A stretch of DNA of 64,000 nt from NCBI RefSeq assembly GCF_003253565.1, contig NZ_QKUF01000010.1, forward strand, positions 161,194 to 225,193. The letters run 5' to 3'. The notes under the pieces were generated by a model. The model saw only the letters and a program-made list of their open reading frames with translations, did not search any database and was not told the DNA's origin. The stretch comes from Thermosporothrix hazakensis (GTDB taxonomy: Bacteria; Chloroflexota; Ktedonobacteria; Ktedonobacterales; Ktedonobacteraceae). Both the position numbers and the translations under genes were made by a program. The stretch's first letter is position 1. Every line of letters begins with the position of its first letter. Below are positions 7,081 through 16,310 of the stretch, piece after piece.

Positions 7081-9432
7081 ATGTCTGCAACGTATCGTGA
7101 TCCACATGCCCCGCTTGAAGAGCGTGTTGAAAACCTGCTCTCCCTGATGACTCTGGATGAAAAGCTTGCTCAGCTCGGCAGCTATTGGAGCACCGCCTTC
7201 ATCAGCACGGGCACCTTTGATCCTGACCTGGTGCGTCAGAAGATCCCGCATGGGATCGGCCAAGTGACGCGTATCGGCGCTGCTACCGGGTTACGCCCAC
7301 GCGAGAGCGCACGGCTGATGAACGCGCTGCAAAAAAGCGTCATCGAGCAAACGCGGCTCGGTATCCCGATCATTGTACATGAAGAGGCCGCCGGAGGCTT
7401 CTGCCATCGCGATGCCACCGTCTTTCCCCAGGCCATTGCGCTGGCCGCCACCTGGAATCCAGAACGAGTCAAGCAGGTTGCGGAGGCCATTCGGACGCAA
7501 ATGATGGCCGTCGGAGCGCGACACGCCCTTGCTCCAGTGCTCGATGTCGCACGCGATCCACGATGGGGACGCGTCGAGGAGACCTATGGCGAAGACCCTG
7601 TCCTGATCGGCGCCATCGGAACCGCCTATGTGCAGGGCTTGCAGGGCGACGATCTCGCGCATGGCGTCGCAGCGACCGGCAAGCACTTTCTTGGCTATGC
7701 ACTTTCCGAGGGTGGACGCAACTGGGCCCCGGTACACCTCGGCCCGCGAGAGCTCCGCGAAGTCTACGCGGACCCCTTTGCGACCGTCATCAGAAATACG
7801 GGAATCGCAACTATCATGAACTCGTATGCCTCGGTTGATGGTCTTCCATGCGCGGGCAGTCCCGCTATCCTGAACGACCTGCTCCGTGACGAGCTTGGCT
7901 TTACCGGGGCCGCCGTCGCTGATTATTCCTCTATCGAGATGCTTCTTTATCATCACCGGGTCGCGGCCACACTGGGAGAGGCCGCACGACTGGCCTTGCA
8001 GGCAGGACTTGATATGGAACTGCCGCTCATCAATTGCTATGGGGAGCCGCTCAAAGCCGAGATTGAGGCGGGACGGCTGTCATTGGACGTCATCGACACA
8101 GCCGTGCGGCGCGTCCTGCGACTCAAGTTCCAGTTGGGACTCTTCGAGCAGCCCTATGTCGATGAGGAAGCCGCAAGCAGCGCGTTCCAGACTCCAGAGC
8201 AGCGCGATCTCGCTCGCAAAGTCGTCGCGGAATCCACGATTCTCCTGCAAAATGATGGAGTGCTTCCGCTCTCGCCAACCCTGAAGCGCCTCGCGATTAT
8301 CGGGCCGGGTGCAGATGATGCACGGCTCCTGCAAGGCGATTATCATTACCCGACTCATCTGGAGCTGATCTATGCCTCTGACAAGGAGCCCGATGCTGTG
8401 GGCCTGACGACGCCAAAGGCGACCGGAGAGTACGCGCCCGGCCCCTACTATACCCCTCACGTCACTCCACTGGCGGGCTTACAGGCTGCCCTGGGCGACC
8501 GGGTAGAGATCCGCTATGCAAAGGGGTGCGAGGTGCTTGGCGAGGATCGCTCCGGTTTCGCGGATGCGGTCCAGATCGCTCGTGATGCAGATGTCGCGGT
8601 GGTCGTGGTCGCGGGCAAGAGCGGCCTGCAACGACCGGTCACAGTGGGCGAGGCCAACGACGCCACCAATCTTGATCTTACCGGAGTTCAGCCCGAGTTG
8701 ATCGAGGCCCTCGCTGCTACCGGCACGCCGCTGGTCGTCGTTGTGCTCAGCGGGCGCATTCACACGCTGAGCGAGGTCGCGAAACGGGCCAACGCGCTGC
8801 TTCAACTCTTCCCGGCAGGCGAAGAAGGCGGCAACGGGCTTGCAGACATCTTAACCGGGCGCGTCAACCCGAGCGGGCGCCTCCCTGTCAGTATGCCACG
8901 CGTGGTCGGTCAGGTCCCCATCTACGCGGGAACCCGGGCGGGCGGTGATCGTGCTATGTTCTTCGACGACTATGTTGATGCTCCGACCACGCCTCTCTTC
9001 GCCTTCGGCCACGGCCTGAGCTACACGACATTTACCTACAGCAACCTGAACATCCAGGCTGGCAAGACCACCGATCCGATACAGGTTTCGCTGGAAGTAC
9101 GCAATACCGGAGAGCGTGCAGGCGACGAGGTCGTTCAACTGTATGGGTGCGATCTGGTTGCGTCTGTCGCCCGTCCCAATCGCATCCTGCTCGGGTTCGC
9201 CCGGATCTCACTTGCCCCAAATGAGGCACGCACCATCACCTTCACGGTCCATCCGTCGCGACTCGCCTTCTATGATCCCGCCATGCGCTTTGTGACCGAG
9301 CCGGGAGCTTTCCGTTTCAGCGTCGGCGCTTCCTCAGCCGACATCCGCCTTGAACAGACCATAACGCTGGAGGGCGAGACGGTCACGTTCAAACAGCGAG
9401 AGATCGTTGATACCACAGTCGCGATTGACTGA
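7081..9432 (+). CDS. Glycoside hydrolase family 3 (beta-glucosidase/beta-xylosidase type)
   Basis: A 783-residue, three-domain GH3 enzyme without a signal peptide, so probably cytoplasmic. The N-terminal TIM barrel contains RDPRWGRVEETYGEDP (about 158-173), KHFLGY (201-206) and the nucleophile aspartate in AVADYSS (D281). The alpha/beta sandwich domain follows (IIGPGADDARLLQGDYHY, SGRIHTLSEV). A fibronectin-III-like C-terminal domain follows HGLSYTTFTYS. Position behind an ABC importer suggests it hydrolyses the imported beta-linked oligosaccharide. The sequence resembles the multi-domain beta-glucosidase/xylosidase branch; exact specificity cannot be read. Confidence 0.94.
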   Translation: MSATYRDPHAPLEERVENLLSLMTLDEKLAQLGSYWSTAFISTGTFDPDLVRQKIPHGIGQVTRIGAATGLRPRESARLMNALQKSVIEQTRLGIPIIVHEEAAGGFCHRDATVFPQAIALAATWNPERVKQVAEAIRTQMMAVGARHALAPVLDVARDPRWGRVEETYGEDPVLIGAIGTAYVQGLQGDDLAHGVAATGKHFLGYALSEGGRNWAPVHLGPRELREVYADPFATVIRNTGIATIMNSYASVDGLPCAGSPAILNDLLRDELGFTGAAVADYSSIEMLLYHHRVAATLGEAARLALQAGLDMELPLINCYGEPLKAEIEAGRLSLDVIDTAVRRVLRLKFQLGLFEQPYVDEEAASSAFQTPEQRDLARKVVAESTILLQNDGVLPLSPTLKRLAIIGPGADDARLLQGDYHYPTHLELIYASDKEPDAVGLTTPKATGEYAPGPYYTPHVTPLAGLQAALGDRVEIRYAKGCEVLGEDRSGFADAVQIARDADVAVVVVAGKSGLQRPVTVGEANDATNLDLTGVQPELIEALAATGTPLVVVVLSGRIHTLSEVAKRANALLQLFPAGEEGGNGLADILTGRVNPSGRLPVSMPRVVGQVPIYAGTRAGGDRAMFFDDYVDAPTTPLFAFGHGLSYTTFTYSNLNIQAGKTTDPIQVSLEVRNTGERAGDEVVQLYGCDLVASVARPNRILLGFARISLAPNEARTITFTVHPSRLAFYDPAMRFVTEPGAFRFSVGASSADIRLEQTITLEGETVTFKQREIVDTTVAID

Positions 9433-9434
9433 GT

Positions 9435-9461
9435 GAGAGGGCCCATCTCAGATGGGCTCTC
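9435..9461 (+). terminator. Hairpin after the GH3 gene
   Basis: GCCCAT (9441-9446) pairs with ATGGGC (9452-9457). The stem is extended by GAG(A)/TCTC outside a two-base bulge. It sits directly behind the stop codon without a clear U tract. Confidence 0.5.
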
Positions 9462-9599
9462 ATCTGTCAGGCCGCTCACTCAGCATCCAGACCTGGGGGT
9501 CACCCCACGTCCTCCATTGATCGCAAAGGCAACAACGCATGAAGCGGCTGGAATTGAGCCTTCATAGACCTTCCGCATAGGCTCTATGTCTGGCAGTGC

Positions 9600-9995
9600 T
9601 CACCCCTGATACTGCTCGTCGCTCACCTTTTCCAGCCAGTCGACGGTTTTGCCATCAAGGCGCTCCTGAAGGGCGATGTGAGTCATGGCTGTTGTTGGAG
9701 CGGCTCCATGCCAGTGTTTTTCACCTGGCGGGAACCAGATCACGTCTCCCGGTCGGATCTCCTCTATCGGACCGCCCCACCGCTGCGCCCGGCCACAGCC
9801 AGCCGTTACAATCAGTGTCTGGCCGAGCGGGTGTGTATGCCATGCCGTTCGAGCACCCGGCTCAAAGGTCACGCTGGCGCCATTTATGCGGGCCGGATCG
9901 GGGGCCTCGAAGAGAGGGTCAATACGCACTGTGCCGGTAAAGTACTCGGTCGGCCCTTTCCCGGATGGTTGCGAGCCACATCTTTTGATATCCAT
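9600..9995 (-). CDS. Cupin domain-containing protein
   Basis: A 131-residue single-domain cupin with the metal motif WHTHPLGQTLIVTAG (H-x-H and later residues of cupin motif 1) and PGDVIWFPPGEKHWHGA (motif 2). The N-terminal FTGTVRIDPLF and the C-terminal region match small cupins often found near carboxymuconolactone-decarboxylase-like and quinone-related proteins. It may be a metal-dependent enzyme or a small-molecule sensor. It is transcribed alone, convergent with the GH3 operon. Substrate unknown. Confidence 0.88.
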   Translation of the reverse strand: MDIKRCGSQPSGKGPTEYFTGTVRIDPLFEAPDPARINGASVTFEPGARTAWHTHPLGQTLIVTAGCGRAQRWGGPIEEIRPGDVIWFPPGEKHWHGAAPTTAMTHIALQERLDGKTVDWLEKVSDEQYQG

Positions 9996-10301
9996 TCTTC
10001 TTACTCCAGCTTTTGCATTCTTCTATCACGTAGGGGGAGAGAACAATGCTGTCGTTTTTTCAGGACAGCGACAGAGCAGAGAAGCCTGCGCTGCCTGCTA
10101 CCAGTATAGACAGTCTGGAGAACAGAGCAATGGTCCGCGACGGCAGAATGTTCAAAGAGGCAGGGCTTCAGGACAGCTCAGACCAGCCATTTTCTTGACC
10201 CGAAAGATCAGGGTATGCTAATATCTTACCTGACAGGTCGGATTTAGACGGAGAGAAAAGATCGATCCCCTTTTTCCGCCGGATGAAAGCGGCTCGCAGC
10301 T
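9996..10301. other. 306-bp divergent gap with the esterase promoter
   Basis: No gene is seen. For the plus-strand esterase there is TTGACC (10195-10200), an 18-bp spacer and TAATAT (10219-10224), about 75 bp before the ATG. The minus-strand cupin has no clear promoter that I could find. Confidence 0.5.
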
Positions 10302-11621
10302 ATGACTCCACGCGAGCTTTTTTCTAGAATCGAAAGGCATCTGAACAGTATGACAAAAGGAGCTATTGTTAGTCCCCGGCTCGCGGCATTGGAACGGGAG
10401 CTCGTTGCGGGCAGGAGCGAGGCGCTTGGGCTCTTCTGGCAGGAGATCACCGAACGCGGAGCGCCGCTGATTGAGCCTGTTGAGGGTGATAAAAAGCATT
10501 ATTATGTCACCTTTCTCTGGCGTGATACCGGCGCACAGGGACCGCTTCATAACGTGGTGGTTTTCGCACGCCTGGCCGCCTGGAAGGACCCACAAAAGAA
10601 CCAGATGACGCGCCTGCTTGACACCGATCTCTGGTACCGAACCTATCGCATACAGGCCGATTTGCGCTGTACCTATTTGCTCTCACCGAATGATCCGCTG
10701 ACGCCGCCTATGAATAACTGGGTCAATTTTATTTCGCGGATGACGGTCGACCCGCTGAATCCCCATGTCTTTGTGCAGCGTCGTGACCCTGATATCCCGG
10801 ACGAGCGAGAATTGCAGTTCTCCATTCTTGAGCTTCCTGAAGCTCCACCACAGCCCTGGAACGAGCCTCGCGAAGGGGTTGCCCGGGGACACATCACGCA
10901 CCATCGGCTCCGTAGCGAGATTCTTGGTAACGAGCGGAGTATCTGGGTCTATACCCCACCTGGCTATACTCCCGAGGCCGAACCCTATGGCCTGCTCCTT
11001 TTATTCGATGGATGGGCCTATCTTGAGACGGTTCCTACTCCCACTATCATCGAGAATATGCTGAGTGAGGGAAAGATCCCGCCACTCGTTGCAGTGTTTG
11101 TCGATAGCCTGAAACTCCCGATACGCAACCGTGAGCTTCCCTGCTATCCGCCCTTCGTGGATTTTCTCACACAGGAGCTGTTCCCCTGGCTTCGTCAGCG
11201 CTATCGTGTGACAGAAGATCCCACCCGGGTGATTGTGGGTGGTTCCAGCTATGGCGGGTTAGCAGCAGCCTTCGTGAGCTTGCGAGCTCCCGAGGTGTTC
11301 GGCAACGTGCTCTCGATGTCCGGTTCGTTCTGGTGGGACAAAGATCCCGAGGACGGGATTCCTCAGGAGTGGCTCACCCAGCAGTTTCTTGCACATCCAC
11401 GTCTGCCCCTCCGCTTCTATTTTGAGGTTGGCACAAAGGAACGAAGCGGCTTCGTCGATATGATCCCCTGTACCCGACACCTGCGAGACATCCTGCACTT
11501 GAAGGGATACGAGGTCTATTACCATGAGTTCAATGGCGGTCATGAATATATTGTTCGTCGTGGCTCCCTGGCAAATGGCCTGCTGACACTTGCCGGGCCC
11601 TGGCTGTCTGACGCTTCCTGA
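10302..11621 (+). CDS. Enterochelin esterase-like (Fes-type) alpha/beta hydrolase
   Basis: This 439-residue protein has the two-part layout of enterochelin esterases. An N-terminal beta-sandwich region (about 35-180, with TFLWRDTG, NVVVFARLAAWK and MTRLLDTDLWYRTYRI) is followed by an esterase-D-like hydrolase domain (WVYTPPGYTPE, LLLFDGWAYLE). The nucleophile serine lies in GGSSYGG (S316) and the catalytic histidine in NGGHEYIVRRG. Family knowledge: Fes cleaves ferric catecholate siderophores in the cytoplasm to free iron. No siderophore genes are nearby, so a different ester substrate is possible. The ATG at 10302 lacks a strong ribosome-binding site; the ATG at 10350 is an alternative start. 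Confidence 0.85.
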   Translation: MTPRELFSRIERHLNSMTKGAIVSPRLAALERELVAGRSEALGLFWQEITERGAPLIEPVEGDKKHYYVTFLWRDTGAQGPLHNVVVFARLAAWKDPQKNQMTRLLDTDLWYRTYRIQADLRCTYLLSPNDPLTPPMNNWVNFISRMTVDPLNPHVFVQRRDPDIPDERELQFSILELPEAPPQPWNEPREGVARGHITHHRLRSEILGNERSIWVYTPPGYTPEAEPYGLLLLFDGWAYLETVPTPTIIENMLSEGKIPPLVAVFVDSLKLPIRNRELPCYPPFVDFLTQELFPWLRQRYRVTEDPTRVIVGGSSYGGLAAAFVSLRAPEVFGNVLSMSGSFWWDKDPEDGIPQEWLTQQFLAHPRLPLRFYFEVGTKERSGFVDMIPCTRHLRDILHLKGYEVYYHEFNGGHEYIVRRGSLANGLLTLAGPWLSDAS

Positions 11622-11641
11622 CGACCTTTTCAGAGGAAAAA

Positions 11642-11668
11642 GGGAGCGCCATCATCGCAGACGCTCCC
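11642..11668. terminator. Hairpin between convergent esterase and permease genes
   Basis: GGGAGCG (11642-11648) pairs with CGCTCCC (11662-11668). It lies between the esterase stop (plus) and the permease stop (minus), so it may terminate both. Confidence 0.6.
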
Positions 11669-11692
11669 TCCCGGTTGCTTCAACGCTTTCGC

Positions 11693-13093
11693 TTACGCCG
11701 CCTCTTCGTCAGTACCTCCCTCTACCTTCTCGCCCTGTTGCTTGCGTATCCACGCATATACCGGCAGGCCAAGCAACAACAGCACAAAGCCATAGAGCAC
11801 TGTGGTCGCACCAGCTCCGATAATCGCCCAGACGGAATAGACAAACGCAAGAATCGAAAACATGCTCGATCCGAACAGACGCCTTCCATTAAAGAGGTCA
11901 CGTCGCGTGAAGAACAGAATCAGTTCAGCAATGGCACAGAAGGCATACGGAATCTGGCTGGTGAGCGTCCCGAGCAGAATAATAAAGCTGAACATCTCTA
12001 CCAGATTGCCGGGGCCCATATAGTTCAACAGTAACAGCAGCGAAGCCAGCGTACTCGAAAGCACCAGCGCGAAGACCGGCACTCCCTGACGAGACACTCG
12101 CCCGAAGATGCGCGGAAAAAGCCCATCCTGTGCCACGGCCATCGGCACCTGACCGGCCATCATCATTAAGCCATTCAAGGCACCCAGACAGGAGATGACG
12201 GCCCCAATCGCCAGCGCGTACGAGGCCCACGATCCCCAGAGCAGACCCGCCGCTTCGGCATAGGGCGCCGATGAATGGCCCAGGCGCGACAGCGGCATGA
12301 TCCCCATGATGACTGTTGTACTCAGGATGTATACCAGTGAGGTAATCAGTATGCCCAGAAGAGTCGCGCGAGGAATTGTCTTCGCTGGATCTTTGACATA
12401 CCCCGCGGGAACGGTCGCCGATTCAATCCCCAGAAATGACCAGAACGTCAGGGCCGCGACTGCTGTAATCGCGTCAATGGGCGGCTTACCACTGGGGTTG
12501 AGCGGCACAAAATGCTGCCAATCGACCCGGAAAAATCCGAAAACCAGCAGCGCCAGCAACGGGACCAGCTTACAGATGGTGGTAATCACCTGCATAATGC
12601 CCGCGTCTTTGACCCCGAGCGTGTTAACGCCAGTAATCAGCCAGAGCAGCGCCAGCGCCACAACCCCGGAGAGCCAGCGCTGTTCACTCAAGATGGGGAA
12701 CATCCCCTGAAGGTAGCTCACCAGCGCAACGCTGATAGCCGCGTTCCCGATCCATAACGACATCCAGTGACCCCAACCGATCCAGAACCCGGCAAAGTCG
12801 CCAAATGCCATCCGTGTATACGCATAGGGACCTCCCTCACGAGGAACCATCGATGCCAGACGCGCAAACAGCAACGCCAGGCAGGTCGCTCCGGCAGCGG
12901 TCAAACCCCAACCCACAAGCGAGATGCCTCCATATGAAGCCAGCGAAGCAGGGAGAAGGAAGATTCCTGAACCAATCATATTCCCCACAACCAGCGACGT
13001 ACACATCCAGAAGCCCAGAGAGCGCTTTGAGCGGGTTGACGATGTGGCATCCTGTACCTCTAGTTGTCCTACAGCCTTTGTTTTCGATACCAC
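11693..13093 (-). CDS. APC-superfamily amino acid permease (antiporter type)
   Basis: A 12-helix amino acid/polyamine/organocation transporter. The N-terminal consensus GNMIGSGIFLLPASLA is the substrate-binding unwound helix 1. REGGPYAYTRMAFGDFAGFWIGWGHW is helix 3, and FWSFLGIESATVPAGYVKDPAKTIPRA is helix 6 and the following loop, as in AdiC/ArcD-like exchangers. I chose a GTG at 13093 because AAGGGAGG lies about 11 bp upstream. The frame stays open to 13180, but the extra 29 residues look uncoded. Probable role: exchange of arginine, ornithine, agmatine or a related amino acid. Specificity is not visible. Confidence 0.9.
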   Translation of the reverse strand: MVSKTKAVGQLEVQDATSSTRSKRSLGFWMCTSLVVGNMIGSGIFLLPASLASYGGISLVGWGLTAAGATCLALLFARLASMVPREGGPYAYTRMAFGDFAGFWIGWGHWMSLWIGNAAISVALVSYLQGMFPILSEQRWLSGVVALALLWLITGVNTLGVKDAGIMQVITTICKLVPLLALLVFGFFRVDWQHFVPLNPSGKPPIDAITAVAALTFWSFLGIESATVPAGYVKDPAKTIPRATLLGILITSLVYILSTTVIMGIMPLSRLGHSSAPYAEAAGLLWGSWASYALAIGAVISCLGALNGLMMMAGQVPMAVAQDGLFPRIFGRVSRQGVPVFALVLSSTLASLLLLLNYMGPGNLVEMFSFIILLGTLTSQIPYAFCAIAELILFFTRRDLFNGRRLFGSSMFSILAFVYSVWAIIGAGATTVLYGFVLLLLGLPVYAWIRKQQGEKVEGGTDEEAA

Positions 13094-13460
13094 CTTGACC
13101 AACACCTCCCTTTCCACATATCCGATGTTCACTTCTCCCCTGCCCCGGCAGTTGCAGAGACAAGGCAGCGGAGGATTCACATCCTCACGAAAATCTTATC
13201 ATATGCTGCGGTGTCGAAGTCAACTGTTTTACATCTCCAACGAAAAAGACCATTACAGCTCAATCTGTATAGAAATACAGTTATCTTCTCCGCAACGATT
13301 CATCCCGCCTCGTGCATGAAATACGAGGATACAAAAAAGAAGCGGCGCCGCTCATCACTCTGCCTGCCGCCCCGCTTCAATTCGACCACGATACCAGGCA
13401 AACAGGCCCGGCAGTTCACCTTGCCAGGCCCTGTACCCCTATCTCTCTTACAGTGGAAGT

Positions 13461-13728
13461 CTATATGTACCTGAAAGCTGATTGTACTCTTCCTTCCTCA
13501 ATCACACGTAATATCAAGGGAAGAGAACCGAGACGACGCGTTTTCCAGAAGCCCACAAGGAGCAGCATTAGCAGCATCGGCAGATCGAGATACAGGACTA
13601 TCAGCATACCATCTACCAGACCCGGACAGTTTAAAATGATCGGATATCCCATAAAAGAAAACAGGCGCCTGGATCAACAGGGTTGCACTCAGGCCCAAAC
13701 CGAGCAGAAACCTGGTATCGCGTATCAT
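13461..13728 (-). pseudogene. Small two-helix membrane protein, apparently frameshifted
   Basis: An ATG at 13728 follows AAGGA at 7 bp and begins MIRDTRFLLGLGLSATLLI, one good membrane helix ending near VFFYGIS. This frame then becomes polar and Ser/Ala-rich. The neighbouring frame (starting in-frame near 13652) continues with a second strong helix (LYLDLPMLLMLLLVGFW) and a basic end (KTRRLGSLPL). Joining the two around 13640-13655 gives a sensible two-helix protein of about 88 residues. It could be a real frameshift, a sequencing error or two overlapping small genes. Family unknown. Confidence 0.4.
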
Positions 13729-14210
13729 GCATATTCCTTCTTTACCTCTCACCTTAGAAGGGATATTGCTCTACCTTTCAGGTGTAGATGTACACATGAA
13801 ACATGAAGAGGGGCAAATGACCCATTTCTGTTTCATTGCGAGGAAGAGACCGAGACATAACGCATCTCCGCAGCGTGCTCTTGTTTCGCTCTCCCACATT
13901 GAAGGCACTGCGCACTCCCCCCCCTCTGTTCATTGATGTTTTTTGCTCCGCCTACCCGATTCCCCCTTTTCTATGCATCTATCCGCATCGTTCTCATCGT
14001 ATAGATAGAGAGGAATAGAAGCAGAGCAGAAAAGAGACATCTGCTCAAGGCCATCAGACACATCGCCGCTCGTGGCCTGATGGGACAAAATGAAGTTCTG
14101 GAAAAGATACCCCACCAACGACGGGGCGTATTATCAACGGTTCACTGCTTCGCAGACAAACCTGCGGCAAGGAAGCGCATGCGTCAGGTGGGATCAGAGG
14201 AGAGGTATAG
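13729..14210. other. Gap upstream of the DUF1206 gene
   Basis: Nothing convincing was found: short open frames on both strands lack ribosome-binding sites and recognisable content. The stretch 13094-13460, upstream of the permease on the other side, is likewise without a recognisable gene. Confidence 0.4.
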
Positions 14211-15062
14211 ATGAATTCAGCAAACACCCCCGAGAAGGTACAGGCAAAGGCCAACCAGGTCGCAAAAAACCGCTGGGTTGCCTACCTGGCCCGCTTCGGC
14301 TATATCACAAAAGGGATCGTCTATCTGCTCGTTGGTATTCTGGCCGTACAGCTTGCCTTCGGCCTCGGCGGAAGAACCACTGACCAGCGGGGCGCACTTC
14401 AGACCATAGCCAATCAACCTTTCGGACAGGCCTTGATGTGTATTGTCGCTATCGGCCTGTTCGGCTACGCGCTTTGGAGCGAGATGCAGGCTATACTGGA
14501 CGTTGATAGAAAAGGCAAAGACGCCAAAGGCATTCTCTCCCGGCTTGGCTATGCAGGAATCGGCATCTCCTATATCGCGCTCGGTATTGGCGCGTTCCAT
14601 CTGGCCACCAGCACAGGAAGCGCGGGCAAGAACTCCACTGACTCCGCTCAGGACTGGACGGCCCGCCTGCTTCAAATGCCGTTCGGCGTCGTCCTCGTGG
14701 TCATTGTCGGCCTGATCGTGCTTGGTATTGCCATTGCTCTGTTTGTCAAAGTCTACAAGGCCTCATTTCAGCAGGCTCTCGATCTCAGTTCCCTCTCTCC
14801 CGGGATGCGCGAAGGCGTTATGCTGCTGGGAAGAATCGGGCATGCCGCCTTAGGAGTCGTCTTCGTCATTATTGGTATCTTCCTGATTCTCGCAGCGCTT
14901 CAACATAACCCCAATGAAGCGAAAGGGCTGGATTCGGCCCTGCTGGAACTGACGCATCAACCATTCGGGGCGGTCCTGCTCGCCATCATCGCGCTTGGGT
15001 TCGTCGCCTATGGGCTATACTGCTTTATTGAGGCACGCTACCATAACATCCAGCATTACTAA
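14211..15062 (+). CDS. DUF1206 domain-containing membrane protein
   Basis: A 283-residue protein made of three homologous two-helix repeats. Each starts with an (A/S/G)R(F/L/I)G(Y/H) signature: ARFGYITKGIVYLLVG near residue 30, SRLGYAGIGISYIALG near 120 and GRIGHAALGVVFVIIG near 207. Each repeat ends with a QPFG or MPFG turn before its second helix. This is the DUF1206 family, about six membrane helices, of unknown biochemical function. Ribosome-binding site GGAGAGG lies before the ATG. It is a monocistronic gene with its own terminator. Confidence 0.92.
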   Translation: MNSANTPEKVQAKANQVAKNRWVAYLARFGYITKGIVYLLVGILAVQLAFGLGGRTTDQRGALQTIANQPFGQALMCIVAIGLFGYALWSEMQAILDVDRKGKDAKGILSRLGYAGIGISYIALGIGAFHLATSTGSAGKNSTDSAQDWTARLLQMPFGVVLVVIVGLIVLGIAIALFVKVYKASFQQALDLSSLSPGMREGVMLLGRIGHAALGVVFVIIGIFLILAALQHNPNEAKGLDSALLELTHQPFGAVLLAIIALGFVAYGLYCFIEARYHNIQHY

Positions 15063-15107
15063 CGATCGCACTTTATGCCTGTCATCTCTACACGCCACAG
15101 ACCACAA

Positions 15108-15139
15108 GCGAGGAGTGTATTGCACTTCTCGCCTTTTCT
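15108..15139 (+). terminator. Terminator of the DUF1206 gene
   Basis: GCGAGGAGTG (15108-15117) pairs with CACTTCTCGC (15123-15132), with one G-U pair and a 5-nt loop, followed by CTTTTCT. It lies 46 bp after the stop codon. Confidence 0.75.
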
Positions 15140-15357
15140 ATGAGCCATCATCGTCGGCCTGATCGAAGATAGAAGCATCAGGGGGCGTGAGTGACGTTGT
15201 CATGCTGGTGCTCTTGATCACGCAAGAGGGTCTTCGCGCGCTTGCTTGCTTTCCGGCGGCAGAAATGCGAATATGGAGAGATACCGCTTCCTCAGCCTGT
15301 CATCAGCCTCTTTTTGAGAGCAGGAGGCGCCCGATGTTTCTTTCTCAGGAGTGAACA

Positions 15358-16107
15358 GTGAGAGTTATCACCTATAACATCCTCGATGGAGGAGAGGACA
15401 GAATCCCGGTCATCACCCAGATCTTGCACAACCAGCACCCCGATATGATCGCCCTTCAAGAGGCCAATGACCGCAGCAATGCCGAGCAATTAGCCCGCGC
15501 CCTGAAGATGCACCTGGTCTTCGGCGAGGCCAACAGTGACTATCATGTGGCCTGGCTGAGCAGCCTGCCTGTTCTCCAGGTTCGCAATTATCGACTTCCC
15601 GTCCTGCATAAAACCCTGCTGGCCATCGATGTTGCATGGAAGGGCACGACGCTCCACCTGTGCACAACACACCTGCGGGCAGGATATGAAGATGTGTATG
15701 AAGAGGGTCGCGAGGACGAAATCAAGGCCATTCTGGAAACCATAGAACCAATGCTGAAAGAGCCGCTCCTGCTGGTCGGAGATCTGAATGCGATTGCCCC
15801 GGGTGATCCGGTTGCGCTTGTGCCCGAAGGCCACCGAGAACACGATGAGCGGCTACTTATCAAGCAGGCGAAGCGTCTGGTCATAGCGCGCATCCGGGAG
15901 GCCGGCCTTGTCGACTGCTACCGCGCACTGCATCCCACCGAAGAGGGCTACACCTGTGACGCGCGCCGGGACGCCCCCTGCATGCGCATCGACTACTGTT
16001 TCGCCTCACCGAGCCTTGCTCAGGACGTGCGAACTTGCAACGTGCTCTCAAACGAGCTGACATCACGGGCCAGCGATCACCTGCCTGTACAGGTCGATTT
16101 CGCGTAA
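15358..16107 (+). CDS. Endonuclease/exonuclease/phosphatase family protein
   Basis: A 249-residue EEP-fold hydrolase starting at a GTG with CAGGAG upstream. Catalytic landmarks are present: the N-terminal TYNI asparagine, the glutamate in IALQEAND, the TTHL segment, the DLNA pair in LLVGDLNAIAPGD and the terminal SDHLPV with the general-base histidine. The family includes metal-dependent DNases, phosphodiesterases and sphingomyelinases. There is no signal peptide, so it is likely cytoplasmic. Its substrate cannot be inferred from neighbours. Confidence 0.9.
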   Translation: MRVITYNILDGGEDRIPVITQILHNQHPDMIALQEANDRSNAEQLARALKMHLVFGEANSDYHVAWLSSLPVLQVRNYRLPVLHKTLLAIDVAWKGTTLHLCTTHLRAGYEDVYEEGREDEIKAILETIEPMLKEPLLLVGDLNAIAPGDPVALVPEGHREHDERLLIKQAKRLVIARIREAGLVDCYRALHPTEEGYTCDARRDAPCMRIDYCFASPSLAQDVRTCNVLSNELTSRASDHLPVQVDFA

Positions 16108-16220
16108 CAGCAAAGGGGACTCCCAACAAGCCAGCTCTGTACGTCGATCTCCTATGAGACGAAAGGAGTTCAGCGGGTCTACGGCGGCATGCTCGCCAGC
16201 ATCGGCGTCCGGGCAGAGCT

Positions 16221-16253
16221 CAGGTCGGGTAAAGCACATGTCTCCCCGACCTG
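16221..16253. terminator. Bidirectional hairpin between convergent genes
   Basis: CAGGTCGGG (16221-16229) pairs perfectly with CCCGACCTG (16245-16253). It lies between the EEP hydrolase (plus) and the flavin-dependent oxidoreductase (minus). No long U tract follows on either side. Confidence 0.65.
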
Positions 16254-16310
16254 ATTTCACCGCTTGCCAGTTGCTCGCGAATCACACCCGGCTCACCGCT
16301 TACACACGCT

